A stretch of DNA of 64,000 bases from Sphingobacterium sp. N143 (GCF_030325625.1 NZ_JACAIS010000012.1:80360-144359); one strand, 5' to 3'. Numbered from the stretch's first letter, positions 34,629-44,074 are shown. The notes: a model not told the origin generated them from the letters alone. Numbers and translations: made by a program.

Positions 34629-35633
34629 CTAAAAAGTATTGATACCGTTAACGGTTGTATATTTAAATGAGAGCTTTTGATCCGGATAAACGTATTTGAA
34701 AGCACTTTGGCACATCAGCGCAGCCTCATGATAGCCACAGAGGATGAGTTTGAGCTTACCTGGATAAGTATTGATGTCACCGATGGCATAAATACGTTCT
34801 ATATTGGTTGAATAATCAAATGTATTGACTTCAATGGCACTTTTGTCAATATTTAATCCCCAGTCGGCAATCGGGCCAAGTTTCGGAGTCAGTCCATATA
34901 AAGGAATGAAATAATCCGCTCGGACAGCCACAGTTTCTTTTGCTTTATTGATGGTTTCAACAGCTGATAAGGTATCATTGCCATGGATATTCGTCAGATG
35001 GTGAGAGAGCAATAGGTTGATTTTACCCTGTTGTGCCAGCTGAAAGACTTTGTCGGCTGAATCCGGAGCCCCCCGGAAGGAATCGCTGCGATGGATCAAT
35101 GTCACATGCTGTGCGATATCGGCCAAATGGAATGTCCAGTCTAGTGCCGAATCACCTCCTCCAGCGATAACAACGCTTTTATCATGGTATTTTGCAGGAT
35201 CTTTGACTATATAATCCACGCCCTTCCCCTCAAATAGATGAAGATTAGGGATTTCGGGTTTACGGGGTTCGAAACAGCCCAGTCCACCGGCAATGACAAT
35301 AACCTGTGCATGCACGGTGGTATTGTCGTTTGTGCTCAGGATAAAGGAACCATCCGCTTGTTTTTCGATATGCTCTACACGTTCACCCAAAGTAAAGGTT
35401 GGGGCAAAAGGTCTGATCTGCTCAAGTTGATTGTCAATAAGCTCCTGTGCGGTAATACTGGGGTATCCCGGTATATCGTAAATCGGTTTGTGCGGATAGA
35501 TCTCTGATAATTGACCGCCGACTTGCGGTAAAACATCAATCAGATGGCACCTCATTTTTAAAAGCCCAGCTTCGAAAACAGCAAACAGACCCACAGGTCC
35601 AGCTCCGATGATACAGATGTCGGTACTTATCAT
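34629..35633 (-). CDS. Ferredoxin-NADP(+) reductase, thioredoxin reductase-like
   Basis: 334 aa. FAD motif GAGPVGLFAVFEAGLL (residues 10-25) and NADP motif VVIAGGGDSALDWTF (about 151-165). The active-site CxxC of thioredoxin reductase is absent, which with the length indicates a YumC-type FNR. It reduces ferredoxin from NADPH, or works in reverse. The start overlaps the MarR stop (ATGA) and the ferredoxin gene follows after 2 bp, so all three form one operon. Confidence 0.88.
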   Translation of the reverse strand: MISTDICIIGAGPVGLFAVFEAGLLKMRCHLIDVLPQVGGQLSEIYPHKPIYDIPGYPSITAQELIDNQLEQIRPFAPTFTLGERVEHIEKQADGSFILSTNDNTTVHAQVIVIAGGLGCFEPRKPEIPNLHLFEGKGVDYIVKDPAKYHDKSVVIAGGGDSALDWTFHLADIAQHVTLIHRSDSFRGAPDSADKVFQLAQQGKINLLLSHHLTNIHGNDTLSAVETINKAKETVAVRADYFIPLYGLTPKLGPIADWGLNIDKSAIEVNTFDYSTNIERIYAIGDINTYPGKLKLILCGYHEAALMCQSAFKYVYPDQKLSFKYTTVNGINTF

Positions 35634-36073
35634 AGTGATTGTACATTTAAGTTGTTATAAATTGTATTCAGAATCCTTGTAAAATCTTCAAAATCGCTAT
35701 CGGTCAGATTTTCCCAAGCTTTCATTCGGATTTCCACCACCAAAGGGGAGAGCGATTCCACTTTAAGTTTACCTTCTTGTGTCAGGTGCAAGTATAAGCT
35801 CCGGCGGTCTGCTACGTCAGTGATACGTTCGGCTAGATTTTTTTTGAGCAGAATATCTACGATACGCGTCAAGGTGGGTTGGTCTTTTCCGCATCTTTTG
35901 GCCAATTCTTTCTGCGAAAGCTGCGCTGTTTCATATAAAGCTTTTAAGACAGTCCACTGGTCTACCGTGATGTCAAACCCCTTTTCTGCAAAGGAAGACT
36001 GGGCAAACTGCTTTACTTTCCTGGCTGTCTGGTCCAAGATAAAGGAATAGCGGTCAAATTTTTCGTTTAGCAT
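35630..36073 (-). CDS. MarR family transcriptional regulator
   Basis: Start set at MLNEKFDRYSFIL (147 aa), because the promoter -7 box lies just upstream (36091-36098) and the frame before this point is Ile/Leu/Phe-rich without Met-typical context. The wHTH is seen at about residues 55-100 (QLSQKELAKRCGKDQPTLTRIVDILLKKNLAERI, quoted in two parts: QLSQKELAKRCGKDQPT and LTRIVDILLKKNLAERI), followed by the wing DRRSLYLHLTQEG. Two near-identical 18-nt repeats cover both promoter elements, so autorepression is likely. The ligand is unknown. Confidence 0.9.
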   Translation of the reverse strand: MLNEKFDRYSFILDQTARKVKQFAQSSFAEKGFDITVDQWTVLKALYETAQLSQKELAKRCGKDQPTLTRIVDILLKKNLAERITDVADRRSLYLHLTQEGKLKVESLSPLVVEIRMKAWENLTDSDFEDFTRILNTIYNNLNVQSL

Positions 36074-36075
36074 AC

Positions 36076-36120
36076 AAATATTTAGTATGACAAATATATT
36101 TAAAATATTTAGTGTGACAA
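36076..36120. repeat. Two 18-nt direct repeats over the MarR promoter
   Basis: AAATATTTAGTATGACAA (36076-36093) and AAATATTTAGTGTGACAA (36103-36120), 17 of 18 identical, 27 bp apart. On the minus strand they hold TTG (36118-36120), a 19-nt spacer and TATATTTG (36091-36098), the -33 and -7 boxes of the MarR gene. They are likely operators for the MarR protein itself. Confidence 0.6.
36091..36120 (-). promoter_or_regulatory. Predicted promoter of the MarR/FNR/ferredoxin operon
   Basis: TTG at 36118-36120, 19-nt spacer, TATATTTG at 36091-36098. The start of transcription is expected near 36084, about 11 nt before the start codon chosen. Confidence 0.65.
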
Positions 36121-36133
36121 GTAATTTGAATGT

Positions 36134-36170
36134 AATAAAAAAGGCGTCCAATCTGAACGCCTTTTTTATT
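36134..36170. terminator. Terminator after secDF
   Basis: AATAAAAAAGGCGT / ACGCCTTTTTTATT, perfect 14-bp stem with a 9-nt loop. It lies 16 nt past the secDF stop and carries T-runs on both strands, so it separates secDF from the MarR operon. Confidence 0.85.
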
Positions 36171-36185
36171 ATGTTTTTAGACTTG

Positions 36186-39170
36186 TTATGGTCTTACTAC
36201 TTCCGCTTTTTTAGTAGCGTTACCTTGCGCCAAATGTTTTCCTTTACGTAAGTCGTATACAGAAGGGGCGGCCAGGATAATTGAAGAATAAGTACCGACG
36301 ATAACACCGATCAAGATCGCAAATGAAAATCCGCGGATTACTTCACCTCCGAAGATGAACAGCACGGCAAGTACGAACACGATGGTCAATGATGTAATGA
36401 TCGTCCTGCTCAAGGTAGAATTGATCGCATGATTGACTACTTCTCCGAGGTCCTGATTATGCGCATTCGGTTTAGAAACGAATTCCCGTAGACGGTCAAA
36501 TACAACCACTGTGTCATTCACCGAGTAGGCAATTACGGTTAAGATTGCAGCAACGAAGTGCTGGTCAATATCGAGTGAGAAAGGTACAATACCATCCAAT
36601 ATCGAGAATAGTCCCAATAAGATAATCGCATCGTGAATGGTTGCGATGGCAGCACCTACAGAATATTCCCATTTGCGGAAACGGATCAAAATATAAGCTG
36701 CAACAATAATGATGGAGAAGATTGCTGAGCTCGTTGCTCTTGATTTGATATCCGAAGCAATGCTCGGACCAACTTTTTGAGAAGAAAGAATCTCATGTTT
36801 GTTGGAGGCATCTACTTTTGATAGTCCTTGGTTCAATTTATCCAATACCTCTTTATCAGCTGTATCGGAAGTTTCCTCGATATGATACGTAGTTGTCACC
36901 CGAAGTTGGTTCGATGCGCCAAATACTTTTACCTCTGTTGTTTTCTGGAAGATATCATCCAGGCTTGAACGTACAGCTTCCAAATCTACAGGTTTATCAT
37001 AACGAATAGTATAGGTACGTCCTCCTTGGAAATCCACACCTAAGCTGAACCCTTTTGTGAAAATAGAAGCCGCAGAAACTAACACTGCAACAACCGATAT
37101 GGCATAGAATACCTTACGCTTTTGAACGAATTTGAAGTTAGCATTGTGCAAGGTATTTGCAGACCAAGGGAAAGACACTTTGATCTTGATGTCTTTTTCC
37201 AGCATCCATTCAATGATCACGCGTGTTACAAGGATTGCGGTGAACAATGAAGTGATAATACCAACCATCAATGTTGTCGCAAAACCCAAGATCGGTCCAC
37301 TACCAAACAAGAATAAGATGATACCGATCAAGAATGTTGTGATCTGCGAATCTAAGATGGAAGGCAAGGCATGCTTGTAACCATCGGCAACTGCTTGACG
37401 GATTGATTTTCCTAAACCGAGTTCCTCCCGGATACGTTCGTAAATAAGTACGTTTGCATCGACTGCGGTACCCATGGTCAATACGATACCAGCGATACCT
37501 GGAAGGGTGAGTACTGCATTAAGTGATGCTAATACCCCCATGATAATAAATACGTTTAGTAATACGGCGATGTTGGCTACGATACCCGCAGTGTTGTAGT
37601 ACGCGATCATAAAGATCATCACGACAATGATACCGATTACTGCCGAGTTAATACCGGCATCAATGGCTGCTTGTCCTAATGTAGGACCTACAATGGCTTC
37701 TTCTACAATTTTGGCCGTAGTTGGAAGGCGTCCCGCTTTCAATACATTGGCCAAATCTTTTGTGTCTTCAACTGTAAATGAACCAGAGATAGATGAGCTA
37801 CCATTAGGTATTTCACCGTTCACAGAAGGTGCTGAATAAACCACATTGTCAAGGACAATCGCAATCGCGTCTCTATTCTGAGCTGCTTTTGCAGTGATTT
37901 TTTTCCATTCGCGGGCACCTTCACTGTTCATTTGCATACCTACGACTGGTTGATTTTTTTCATCAAAGTTGGCCGTGGCATCGGTGATGACATCTCCAGT
38001 CAATACCGAACCATTGTCCTGACCGACTGCTTTGATGGCATATAATGAAAGCTGTTCTGGTGTTTTTTGTTCAGGTTTTACAGCCCATAAAAGCTTTAGG
38101 TTTCCAGGGAGAATTGATTTTACTTCTGGACGTTGCAAATAAGCATTTACTTTTGCAGTATCTTTTAAAGCAGCCATACCAACCATGGCACCAGGCATCA
38201 GGGCCATTTGTTGATTTTCACCCATATATACGGCTGGGCGCAATACCTCAAATAATGGATTTTTTTGGCCTAGATTAAGTGCGGCACTATCTTTTTGAGA
38301 TTTGGCATCTTTTTGGCCTCCTGTTAGACTGGATAACAGATCATCCGATTTTTTGCTTGTATCTGCAGTAGCCGTTGTCGTTGCCGCAGTTGTTTTTATG
38401 GTGGCAGCTAAGGTTCTGTCAATATTTTCGAGTAATGGATAGACATCTTGGTTTGTGTAGGTCTCGTAGAACTCGAGTTTCGCTGAGCCTTGCAATAAGT
38501 TACGCACACGACTTTCATCCTTTACACCAGGCAACTCGATCAAGATCCGGTTCGTTCCCTGTTGAATCTGAATGTTAGGTGATGCAACCCCAAATTTGTC
38601 AATACGCGTACGCAGTACTTTATATGAATTTTGGATGGCATTGTCGGCTTCTTTTTGTAGGAATAATTCTACTTTGGAATCCGAATCACCTGGTTTAATT
38701 AAAGAAGCGTTGTCCTTTGTCGAAAAGAATGTGGAAAGTGGGGTGGAAGCTCCGATGGACTTGTATTCTTCCATAAATAAAGCTACGACCGTCTTTTGAC
38801 TGGTTTTGCTCTTTGCGACAGCTTGCTCCAGTGCTTTGTTGAATTTTTCGTCCTTTGGATTATTCGCCAGATTGCGAATCAATTCATCCAACGAGATCTC
38901 CATGGTAACGTTCATACCACCTTTTAAATCCAATCCCAAAGCCAGTTCATTTGCTTTTGCTTCCCGATAGGTATATTTCGCAAAACCCAAATTGTATACT
39001 ACTTCACCAGCCATGGAGTCCAGATAACTTTTTTCTTTAGCCAAGTCTCCTTTGGCAAAATTCTCAGCATCTCGCTCCACCTTGCGGGTCACCCAAGTAA
39101 ATGACAGGGAGTATAGACACGCTAATGACACCACTATCACTAAAAGTTTAATCAGCCCTTTACCTTGCAT
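36186..39170 (-). CDS. secDF: Protein translocase SecD-SecF fusion
   Basis: 994 aa, of which residues about 1-640 are SecD and about 690-985 are SecF. Evidence includes LGLDLKGGMNVTMEI (SecD start), a long periplasmic region with RIDKFGVASPNIQIQ, the membrane domain with MGTAVDANVLIYERIREEL and, in SecF, GVDFQGGRTYTIRYD and SVNDTVVVFDRLRE. Both D-N/D-x-V motifs carry the charged membrane residues used in proton-driven export. Twelve membrane segments are expected. A Thr/Ala/Ser-rich insert at about residues 255-300 is low complexity. Fused SecDF is normal in Bacteroidota. It is a single-gene unit with its own promoter and terminator. Confidence 0.96.
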   Translation of the reverse strand: MQGKGLIKLLVIVVSLACLYSLSFTWVTRKVERDAENFAKGDLAKEKSYLDSMAGEVVYNLGFAKYTYREAKANELALGLDLKGGMNVTMEISLDELIRNLANNPKDEKFNKALEQAVAKSKTSQKTVVALFMEEYKSIGASTPLSTFFSTKDNASLIKPGDSDSKVELFLQKEADNAIQNSYKVLRTRIDKFGVASPNIQIQQGTNRILIELPGVKDESRVRNLLQGSAKLEFYETYTNQDVYPLLENIDRTLAATIKTTAATTTATADTSKKSDDLLSSLTGGQKDAKSQKDSAALNLGQKNPLFEVLRPAVYMGENQQMALMPGAMVGMAALKDTAKVNAYLQRPEVKSILPGNLKLLWAVKPEQKTPEQLSLYAIKAVGQDNGSVLTGDVITDATANFDEKNQPVVGMQMNSEGAREWKKITAKAAQNRDAIAIVLDNVVYSAPSVNGEIPNGSSSISGSFTVEDTKDLANVLKAGRLPTTAKIVEEAIVGPTLGQAAIDAGINSAVIGIIVVMIFMIAYYNTAGIVANIAVLLNVFIIMGVLASLNAVLTLPGIAGIVLTMGTAVDANVLIYERIREELGLGKSIRQAVADGYKHALPSILDSQITTFLIGIILFLFGSGPILGFATTLMVGIITSLFTAILVTRVIIEWMLEKDIKIKVSFPWSANTLHNANFKFVQKRKVFYAISVVAVLVSAASIFTKGFSLGVDFQGGRTYTIRYDKPVDLEAVRSSLDDIFQKTTEVKVFGASNQLRVTTTYHIEETSDTADKEVLDKLNQGLSKVDASNKHEILSSQKVGPSIASDIKSRATSSAIFSIIIVAAYILIRFRKWEYSVGAAIATIHDAIILLGLFSILDGIVPFSLDIDQHFVAAILTVIAYSVNDTVVVFDRLREFVSKPNAHNQDLGEVVNHAINSTLSRTIITSLTIVFVLAVLFIFGGEVIRGFSFAILIGVIVGTYSSIILAAPSVYDLRKGKHLAQGNATKKAEVVRP

Positions 39171-39261
39171 CGTCTGTTATTAATTGTATTAATTTTAATG
39201 TTAAATACTGTTTATGTAATTGATAATTAGTTCTTGTTTAATCACATTTTACCAAGAATGG

Positions 39262-39269
39262 CAAAGGTA
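39262..39269 (-). promoter_or_regulatory. Predicted -7 element of secDF
   Basis: Minus strand TACCTTTG (TAnnTTTG), giving a leader of about 85 nt. No clear -33 element at the usual spacing. Confidence 0.5.
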
Positions 39270-39373
39270 TAAAATTTTTGTAGAATGAAAAGCTTTATTT
39301 ATGCCAATTAGGTCAAAGGCATAAAATTAGAAGAATTGCTGAAAAAAAGAAATATTTAATCGATTTATTTTAC

Positions 39374-39409
39374 AAAAAAAGCCTTACTCAAATTTGAGCA
39401 AGGCCTTTT
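39374..39409 (-). terminator. Terminator after the small barrel gene at 39432
   Basis: AAAAAGCCTTACTCAAA pairs with TTTGAGCAAGGCCTTTT (17-18 pairs with G-U), A-run and T-run at the ends. It lies 22 nt downstream of the barrel gene stop, between it and the secDF promoter. Confidence 0.7.
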
Positions 39410-39431
39410 CACTGTTTAGTTGTTATCTTAA

Positions 39432-39905
39432 TTATCTCAATGTGTATTTGATACCGAATGAGAATGTAGAAGCATCAAAATCACTGTTGTGGTTCAATCT
39501 CCAGTCTGGTTTCCAGTCTGCATGGAATCCGATCGGAGCAGCAGGAATTTTAAATTCTAAACCCAATTGAGGTCTTAGACCTACAAGTGTGATGTTGTCG
39601 CCAGCGTCAACAAATGTCAATTGTGCACCCACACCAGCATACCAGCCTAAACCATTTACACCACGGAAAGGTCTCGCATGTTGCCAGTCAGCACCAACTG
39701 CAACGACATTGTCATCAAACATTACCTGTGCTTGACCATTGTTGGCTCCGCCCATAGATTGTTTGTATTGAACCCCCCAAAGATCACCACCTGTACCGTC
39801 AAAAACAACACCGATTGCAGCACGTTGTGGAGATTGAGCTTTTGCCTCTTGTGCACCAAATGCTAATGCTGCTACAGCAGCTAATGATAGTAAAGTCTTT
39901 TTCAT
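39432..39905 (-). CDS. Small outer membrane beta-barrel protein
   Basis: 157 aa with a signal peptide (residues 1-23, cut at AKAQ-SPQ). The mature protein has short alternating strands and ends FSFGIKYTLR. The layout is like the barrel encoded at 5437-5937: GVVFDG, GLGWYAGVGAQL, QLGLEFKIP, ADWKPDW. No function can be given. Monocistronic: its own terminator and a divergent guaB upstream. Confidence 0.78.
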   Translation of the reverse strand: MKKTLLSLAAVAALAFGAQEAKAQSPQRAAIGVVFDGTGGDLWGVQYKQSMGGANNGQAQVMFDDNVVAVGADWQHARPFRGVNGLGWYAGVGAQLTFVDAGDNITLVGLRPQLGLEFKIPAAPIGFHADWKPDWRLNHNSDFDASTFSFGIKYTLR

Positions 39906-40087
39906 AATTATCTTATCTTTAAATTTTCATTAATTAAAATTACTTTTCGTGTTACCGAAAGCAAATAGCTTGCCAAAAAACAATAAATACAGGAGTTTCT
40001 CCTTATTTTTGCTTAATTCATAACTTTTCTAATTTGTCTATAGATTGTAATTTGTATATTTTATTTTTTATTATTGCTTATTTTTCT

Positions 40088-40095
40088 TAAATTTG
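40088..40095 (+). promoter_or_regulatory. Predicted -7 element of guaB
   Basis: TAAATTTG (TAnnTTTG) 33 nt before the ATG. It overlaps an inverted repeat by five bases. Confidence 0.5.
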
Positions 40096-40105
40096 CCTGG
40101 CAAAT
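40091..40105. promoter_or_regulatory. Inverted repeat over the guaB promoter, possible operator
   Basis: ATTTGCC-T-GGCAAAT, a perfect 7-bp dyad starting in the -7 box, with a third ATTTGCC half-site at 40122-40128 that ends directly before the start codon. It could be a purine-responsive operator; no regulator is known. Confidence 0.4.
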
Positions 40106-40128
40106 AGAAAACCCAATACATATTTGCC

Positions 40129-41604
40129 ATGCAATTAGATCCACAAAAATTCGTAGCAGAAGGTCTCACTTACGATGACGTCTTATTAATTCCAGCTTAT
40201 TCTGAAATTTTGCCTCGCGACGTTGATACGAGCACCTCACTGACTAAAAAAATCAAATTAAATATTCCATTGGTTTCTGCGGCAATGGATACGGTAACTG
40301 GTGCAGATTTGGCTATCGCTATCGCGCAAGCTGGCGGTATTGGTATGTTACATAAGAACATGACTATTGCAGAACAGGCAGCCGAGGTACGCAAAGTAAA
40401 GCGTTCTGAAAGTGGGATGATCCAGGACCCCGTGACACTGCTAGCAACTGCTACGGTGGGGGATGCGTTCAATATCATGAAAGAACATAAAATTGGCGGA
40501 ATTCCAGTAGTAAATGAAAGAGGCCAATTGGTAGGTATCGTAACCAACCGCGATCTACGTTTCCAAAAAGATATGCGCCGTCCGATTAATGAGCTGATGA
40601 CCAAAGACAATCTTGTGGTTGCACCGGAAGGTACAGATTTGGTGAAAGCAGAAGAAATTCTTCAGAATGAAAAAATAGAGAAACTTCCGGTAGTCAATAA
40701 TGAGGGAATTCTAAAAGGCCTGATTACGTTTAAAGATATTCAAAAATATAAGCATTATCCAAATGCAGCGAAAGATAGCCATGGACGTCTGTTGGTCGGT
40801 GCTGCTGTAGGTGTTACACCCGATACATTAGACCGTGTTGAAGCTTTAGTAAAAGCAGGCGTGGACGTGGTGACCATTGATACGGCACATGGGCATTCCA
40901 AAGGTGTTATTGATAAATTGAAACTGGTGAAATCCAAGTTTCCTGAATTACAGGTGATTGTCGGGAATATCGCTACTGGTGCTGCGGCAAAGGCCTTGGC
41001 TGAAGCAGGCGCAGATGCGGTTAAAGTAGGTATAGGTCCAGGTTCCATCTGTACGACACGTATTATTGCAGGTGTCGGTGTTCCACAGCTTTATGCTGTA
41101 TATGAAGTTGCCAAAGCGCTAAAAGGAACTGGAGTACCTTTGATCGCCGATGGTGGTATCAAACAAACAGGGGATATCGCCAAAGCCATTGCTGCAGGAG
41201 CAAGCACCATTATGGCTGGGTCTTTATTTGCCGGAGTAGAGGAAGCGCCCGGAGAGACTATTATTTACGAAGGCCGTAAATTTAAATCATACCGTGGTAT
41301 GGGCTCTATCGAAGCGATGGAAAAGGGGTCTAAGGACCGTTATTTCCAGGATGTGGAAGACGATATCAAAAAATTGGTCCCAGAAGGTATTGTTGGACGT
41401 GTTCCTTACAAAGGCACATTGGCAGAAGTCGTGTACCAGTATATCGGGGGATTGCGTGCTTCAATGGGCTATTGCGGTGCTGCAACGATCGAAAAATTGC
41501 AGGAAGCACAATTTGTCCGGATTACAGGAGCAGGGTTGAGAGAGTCTCACCCACATAATATCTCGATCACAAAAGAAGCTCCAAACTATAATAGCAGAGG
41601 TTAA
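40129..41604 (+). CDS. guaB: Inosine 5'-monophosphate dehydrogenase
   Basis: 491 aa. The catalytic Cys308 is in GPGSICTTRI, and the mobile flap GSKDRYFQ is followed by VPEGIVGRVPYKG. Two CBS domains lie between residues about 100 and 210 (LATATVGDAFNIM and VKAEEILQNEKIEKLPVV). It oxidises IMP to XMP, the first committed step of GMP synthesis. Length is standard. Monogenic, with a terminator right after the stop. Confidence 0.98.
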   Translation: MQLDPQKFVAEGLTYDDVLLIPAYSEILPRDVDTSTSLTKKIKLNIPLVSAAMDTVTGADLAIAIAQAGGIGMLHKNMTIAEQAAEVRKVKRSESGMIQDPVTLLATATVGDAFNIMKEHKIGGIPVVNERGQLVGIVTNRDLRFQKDMRRPINELMTKDNLVVAPEGTDLVKAEEILQNEKIEKLPVVNNEGILKGLITFKDIQKYKHYPNAAKDSHGRLLVGAAVGVTPDTLDRVEALVKAGVDVVTIDTAHGHSKGVIDKLKLVKSKFPELQVIVGNIATGAAAKALAEAGADAVKVGIGPGSICTTRIIAGVGVPQLYAVYEVAKALKGTGVPLIADGGIKQTGDIAKAIAAGASTIMAGSLFAGVEEAPGETIIYEGRKFKSYRGMGSIEAMEKGSKDRYFQDVEDDIKKLVPEGIVGRVPYKGTLAEVVYQYIGGLRASMGYCGAATIEKLQEAQFVRITGAGLRESHPHNISITKEAPNYNSRG

Positions 41605-41624
41605 ACACAAGTGAATACAATAAT

Positions 41625-41657
41625 AATCCGACGAATTTACATCGTCGGATTTTTTTG
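41625..41657 (+). terminator. Terminator after guaB
   Basis: AATCCGACGA / TCGTCGGATT with a 7-nt loop, then TTTTTT. Confidence 0.9.
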
Positions 41658-41748
41658 TGCAAAAATATTGGCACGATTTCCACAGTGATCGGGAGGAAAT
41701 TTGTACTTTTATACCCTATTCTGAGGTTTTAAAATTTAAGGAGTTAAT

Positions 41749-44022
41749 TTGGATTATTTAGCGGGTTTAAACCCTTCACAACGAGGAGCCGTAGAGCAAA
41801 CAGAAGGTCCTGTCATGATTGTTGCAGGAGCCGGTTCAGGAAAAACACGGGTGATTACTTATCGTGTAGCACACTTGATTCAAAAAGGTGTCGATCCATT
41901 CAATATCTTGGTATTGACATTTACCAATAAAGCAGCCAAAGAAATGCGAGAGCGTATCATGTCTGTTGTAGGAAGAGAGGCGAAAAACATTTGGATGGGA
42001 ACTTTCCACTCCGTTTTCGCAAAAATACTCCGGGTCGAGGCCGAGTTAATAGGCTATCCCAGAAACTTTACAATCTATGATACCGATGACACCAAAAGCT
42101 TACTGCGTACCATCCTTAAGGAAATGAACCTGGATGATAAGCTCTATAATGTGAATCATGTTTATGGCCGAATTTCTCAAGCCAAGAATAATCTGATATC
42201 ACCACAAGAATATAATAAGAATGAGGCGATATTGGCCGAGGATATTTCCAATGGTCGTGGCCAATTGGGACAAATCTATATGACCTATGCGCAACGTTGC
42301 TATCGTGCTGGAGCTATGGATTTTGATGATCTTTTATTCAAAACAAACGTTCTCTTGAATAAACATCCCGAGGTGCTGCACAAATATCAGCATCAATTCC
42401 GTTATTTGATGGTGGATGAGTATCAGGATACCAACTTTTCCCAGTATCTAATAGTCAAACGACTGGCTGCTGTCAATGAGAATATTTGTGTCGTTGGTGA
42501 TGATGCTCAGTCGATATATGCTTTCCGTGGTGCCAATATTCAAAATATATTGAACTTCCAAAAAGATTATCCGGATGTGAAAATCTTCAAACTGGAACAA
42601 AATTATAGATCAACCAAAATGATCGTTAATGCGGCAAACTCAGTGATCGCCAATAATCAGAATCAATTGGAAAAGAATGTTTTTTCAGATAATGAAGAAG
42701 GGGAGAAAATTAAAGTTTCCCGTGCTTTTTCCGATAATGAGGAAGGAAAGATTGTTGCAGATCTGATTGTAGAGGAAAAATCATTAAAAGGACTTAATTA
42801 TAAAGACTTTGCCATCCTCTATCGGACCAATGCCCAGTCCAGAGCGATGGAGGAAGCATTGCGCAAGATCAATATACCTTATAAAATTTATGGGGGCACT
42901 TCTTTCTACCAACGGAAAGAGATCAAAGATCTGATTGCTTATTTTAGGCTTACTTTCAATCCTAATGATGAAGAAGCATTAAAGCGTGTGATCAATTATC
43001 CACGTCGGGGCATTGGAGATACCACCATTGAAAAAATTATGATCGCTGCAGATCAAAATCAATATCGTATCTGGGATGTTGTGGCAAATGCAGCCCATTT
43101 TTTGGATGGCCGCAGTGCAAGCTCCGTCGGCGGTTTTGGGCAGATGATACAGAGCTTTCAGGCTTTGGCCAAAAATAACAATGCCTTTGATACGGCCATG
43201 CATATCGCACAACATTGTGGGATATTGAAGGAGCTCTATGAGGACAAATCCGTGGAAGGGTTGGCACGTTATGAAAATATCCAGGAACTGCTCAATGGTA
43301 TCAAAGAGTTTTCAGAGCGGGAAGATATTGAAGATCGTGGCCTCGATGTCTACATGCAGGATATTGCATTATTGACCAATGATGACAACGATAAAGATCC
43401 CAATGCAGATACTGTTTCGTTGATGACCATACACTCTTCCAAAGGTTTGGAATTCCCGATTGTTTTTATCGTTGGTTTGGAAGAAAACCTATTTCCATCT
43501 CAGTTGTCACTGAATTCCAGGTCCGAGTTGGAAGAAGAACGAAGACTTTTTTACGTCGCGGTTACCAGAGCTGAAAAAAAATTACTACTTTCGTATGCTA
43601 CTTCGCGATATCGTTGGGGAACGTTGAATAATTGTGAACCCAGTCGTTTTTTGGATGAATTGAATCCCGCCTGTCTGGCCTTGGATTTTAAACCACGGCA
43701 GACTTCAGCCTCGACTGGAGGGTTTCAGGGAGAACGGATCACTTGGCAACAGAAAGGTGGTGACGATGTGTTTTCAAAACCGAAGCCAAAGGTTAAAACA
43801 ACCTCAATACTGCCGAAAGCCCACAAGCCTACTGCGGGTTTTGCTCCTTCAGATACGTCAAACCTTCAAGTCGGCATGGAAGTTGAACATGAACGCTTTG
43901 GATTTGGAAAAGTTGTCAATCTCGAAGGAAACAAAGGAGATATAAAAGCAACTATTTTCTTTAAAGAGTTGGGACAGAAACAATTGTTGCTTAAATTTGC
44001 AAAACTTAGAATAATTCAATAA
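41749..44022 (+). CDS. UvrD/PcrA-type DNA helicase
   Basis: 757 aa superfamily 1A helicase. Walker A is GAGSGKT (27-33), motif II is VDEYQDTN, followed by GDDAQSIYAFRGA, LEQNYRST and VTRAEKKLLLSYA (motif VI). The C-terminal 70 residues contain the PcrA/UvrD Tudor-like domain (VGMEVEHERFGFGKVV). The start is a TTG at 41749, preceded at 41738-41743 by a perfect AAGGAG Shine-Dalgarno site, and no ATG exists before residue 23. It probably acts in repair and replication. Confidence 0.95.
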   Translation: MDYLAGLNPSQRGAVEQTEGPVMIVAGAGSGKTRVITYRVAHLIQKGVDPFNILVLTFTNKAAKEMRERIMSVVGREAKNIWMGTFHSVFAKILRVEAELIGYPRNFTIYDTDDTKSLLRTILKEMNLDDKLYNVNHVYGRISQAKNNLISPQEYNKNEAILAEDISNGRGQLGQIYMTYAQRCYRAGAMDFDDLLFKTNVLLNKHPEVLHKYQHQFRYLMVDEYQDTNFSQYLIVKRLAAVNENICVVGDDAQSIYAFRGANIQNILNFQKDYPDVKIFKLEQNYRSTKMIVNAANSVIANNQNQLEKNVFSDNEEGEKIKVSRAFSDNEEGKIVADLIVEEKSLKGLNYKDFAILYRTNAQSRAMEEALRKINIPYKIYGGTSFYQRKEIKDLIAYFRLTFNPNDEEALKRVINYPRRGIGDTTIEKIMIAADQNQYRIWDVVANAAHFLDGRSASSVGGFGQMIQSFQALAKNNNAFDTAMHIAQHCGILKELYEDKSVEGLARYENIQELLNGIKEFSEREDIEDRGLDVYMQDIALLTNDDNDKDPNADTVSLMTIHSSKGLEFPIVFIVGLEENLFPSQLSLNSRSELEEERRLFYVAVTRAEKKLLLSYATSRYRWGTLNNCEPSRFLDELNPACLALDFKPRQTSASTGGFQGERITWQQKGGDDVFSKPKPKVKTTSILPKAHKPTAGFAPSDTSNLQVGMEVEHERFGFGKVVNLEGNKGDIKATIFFKELGQKQLLLKFAKLRIIQ

Positions 44023-44074
44023 TAAAATACCAAAACGGCGTCTTGACCGTTAAATAGGTAGTTATATTAGCTAT

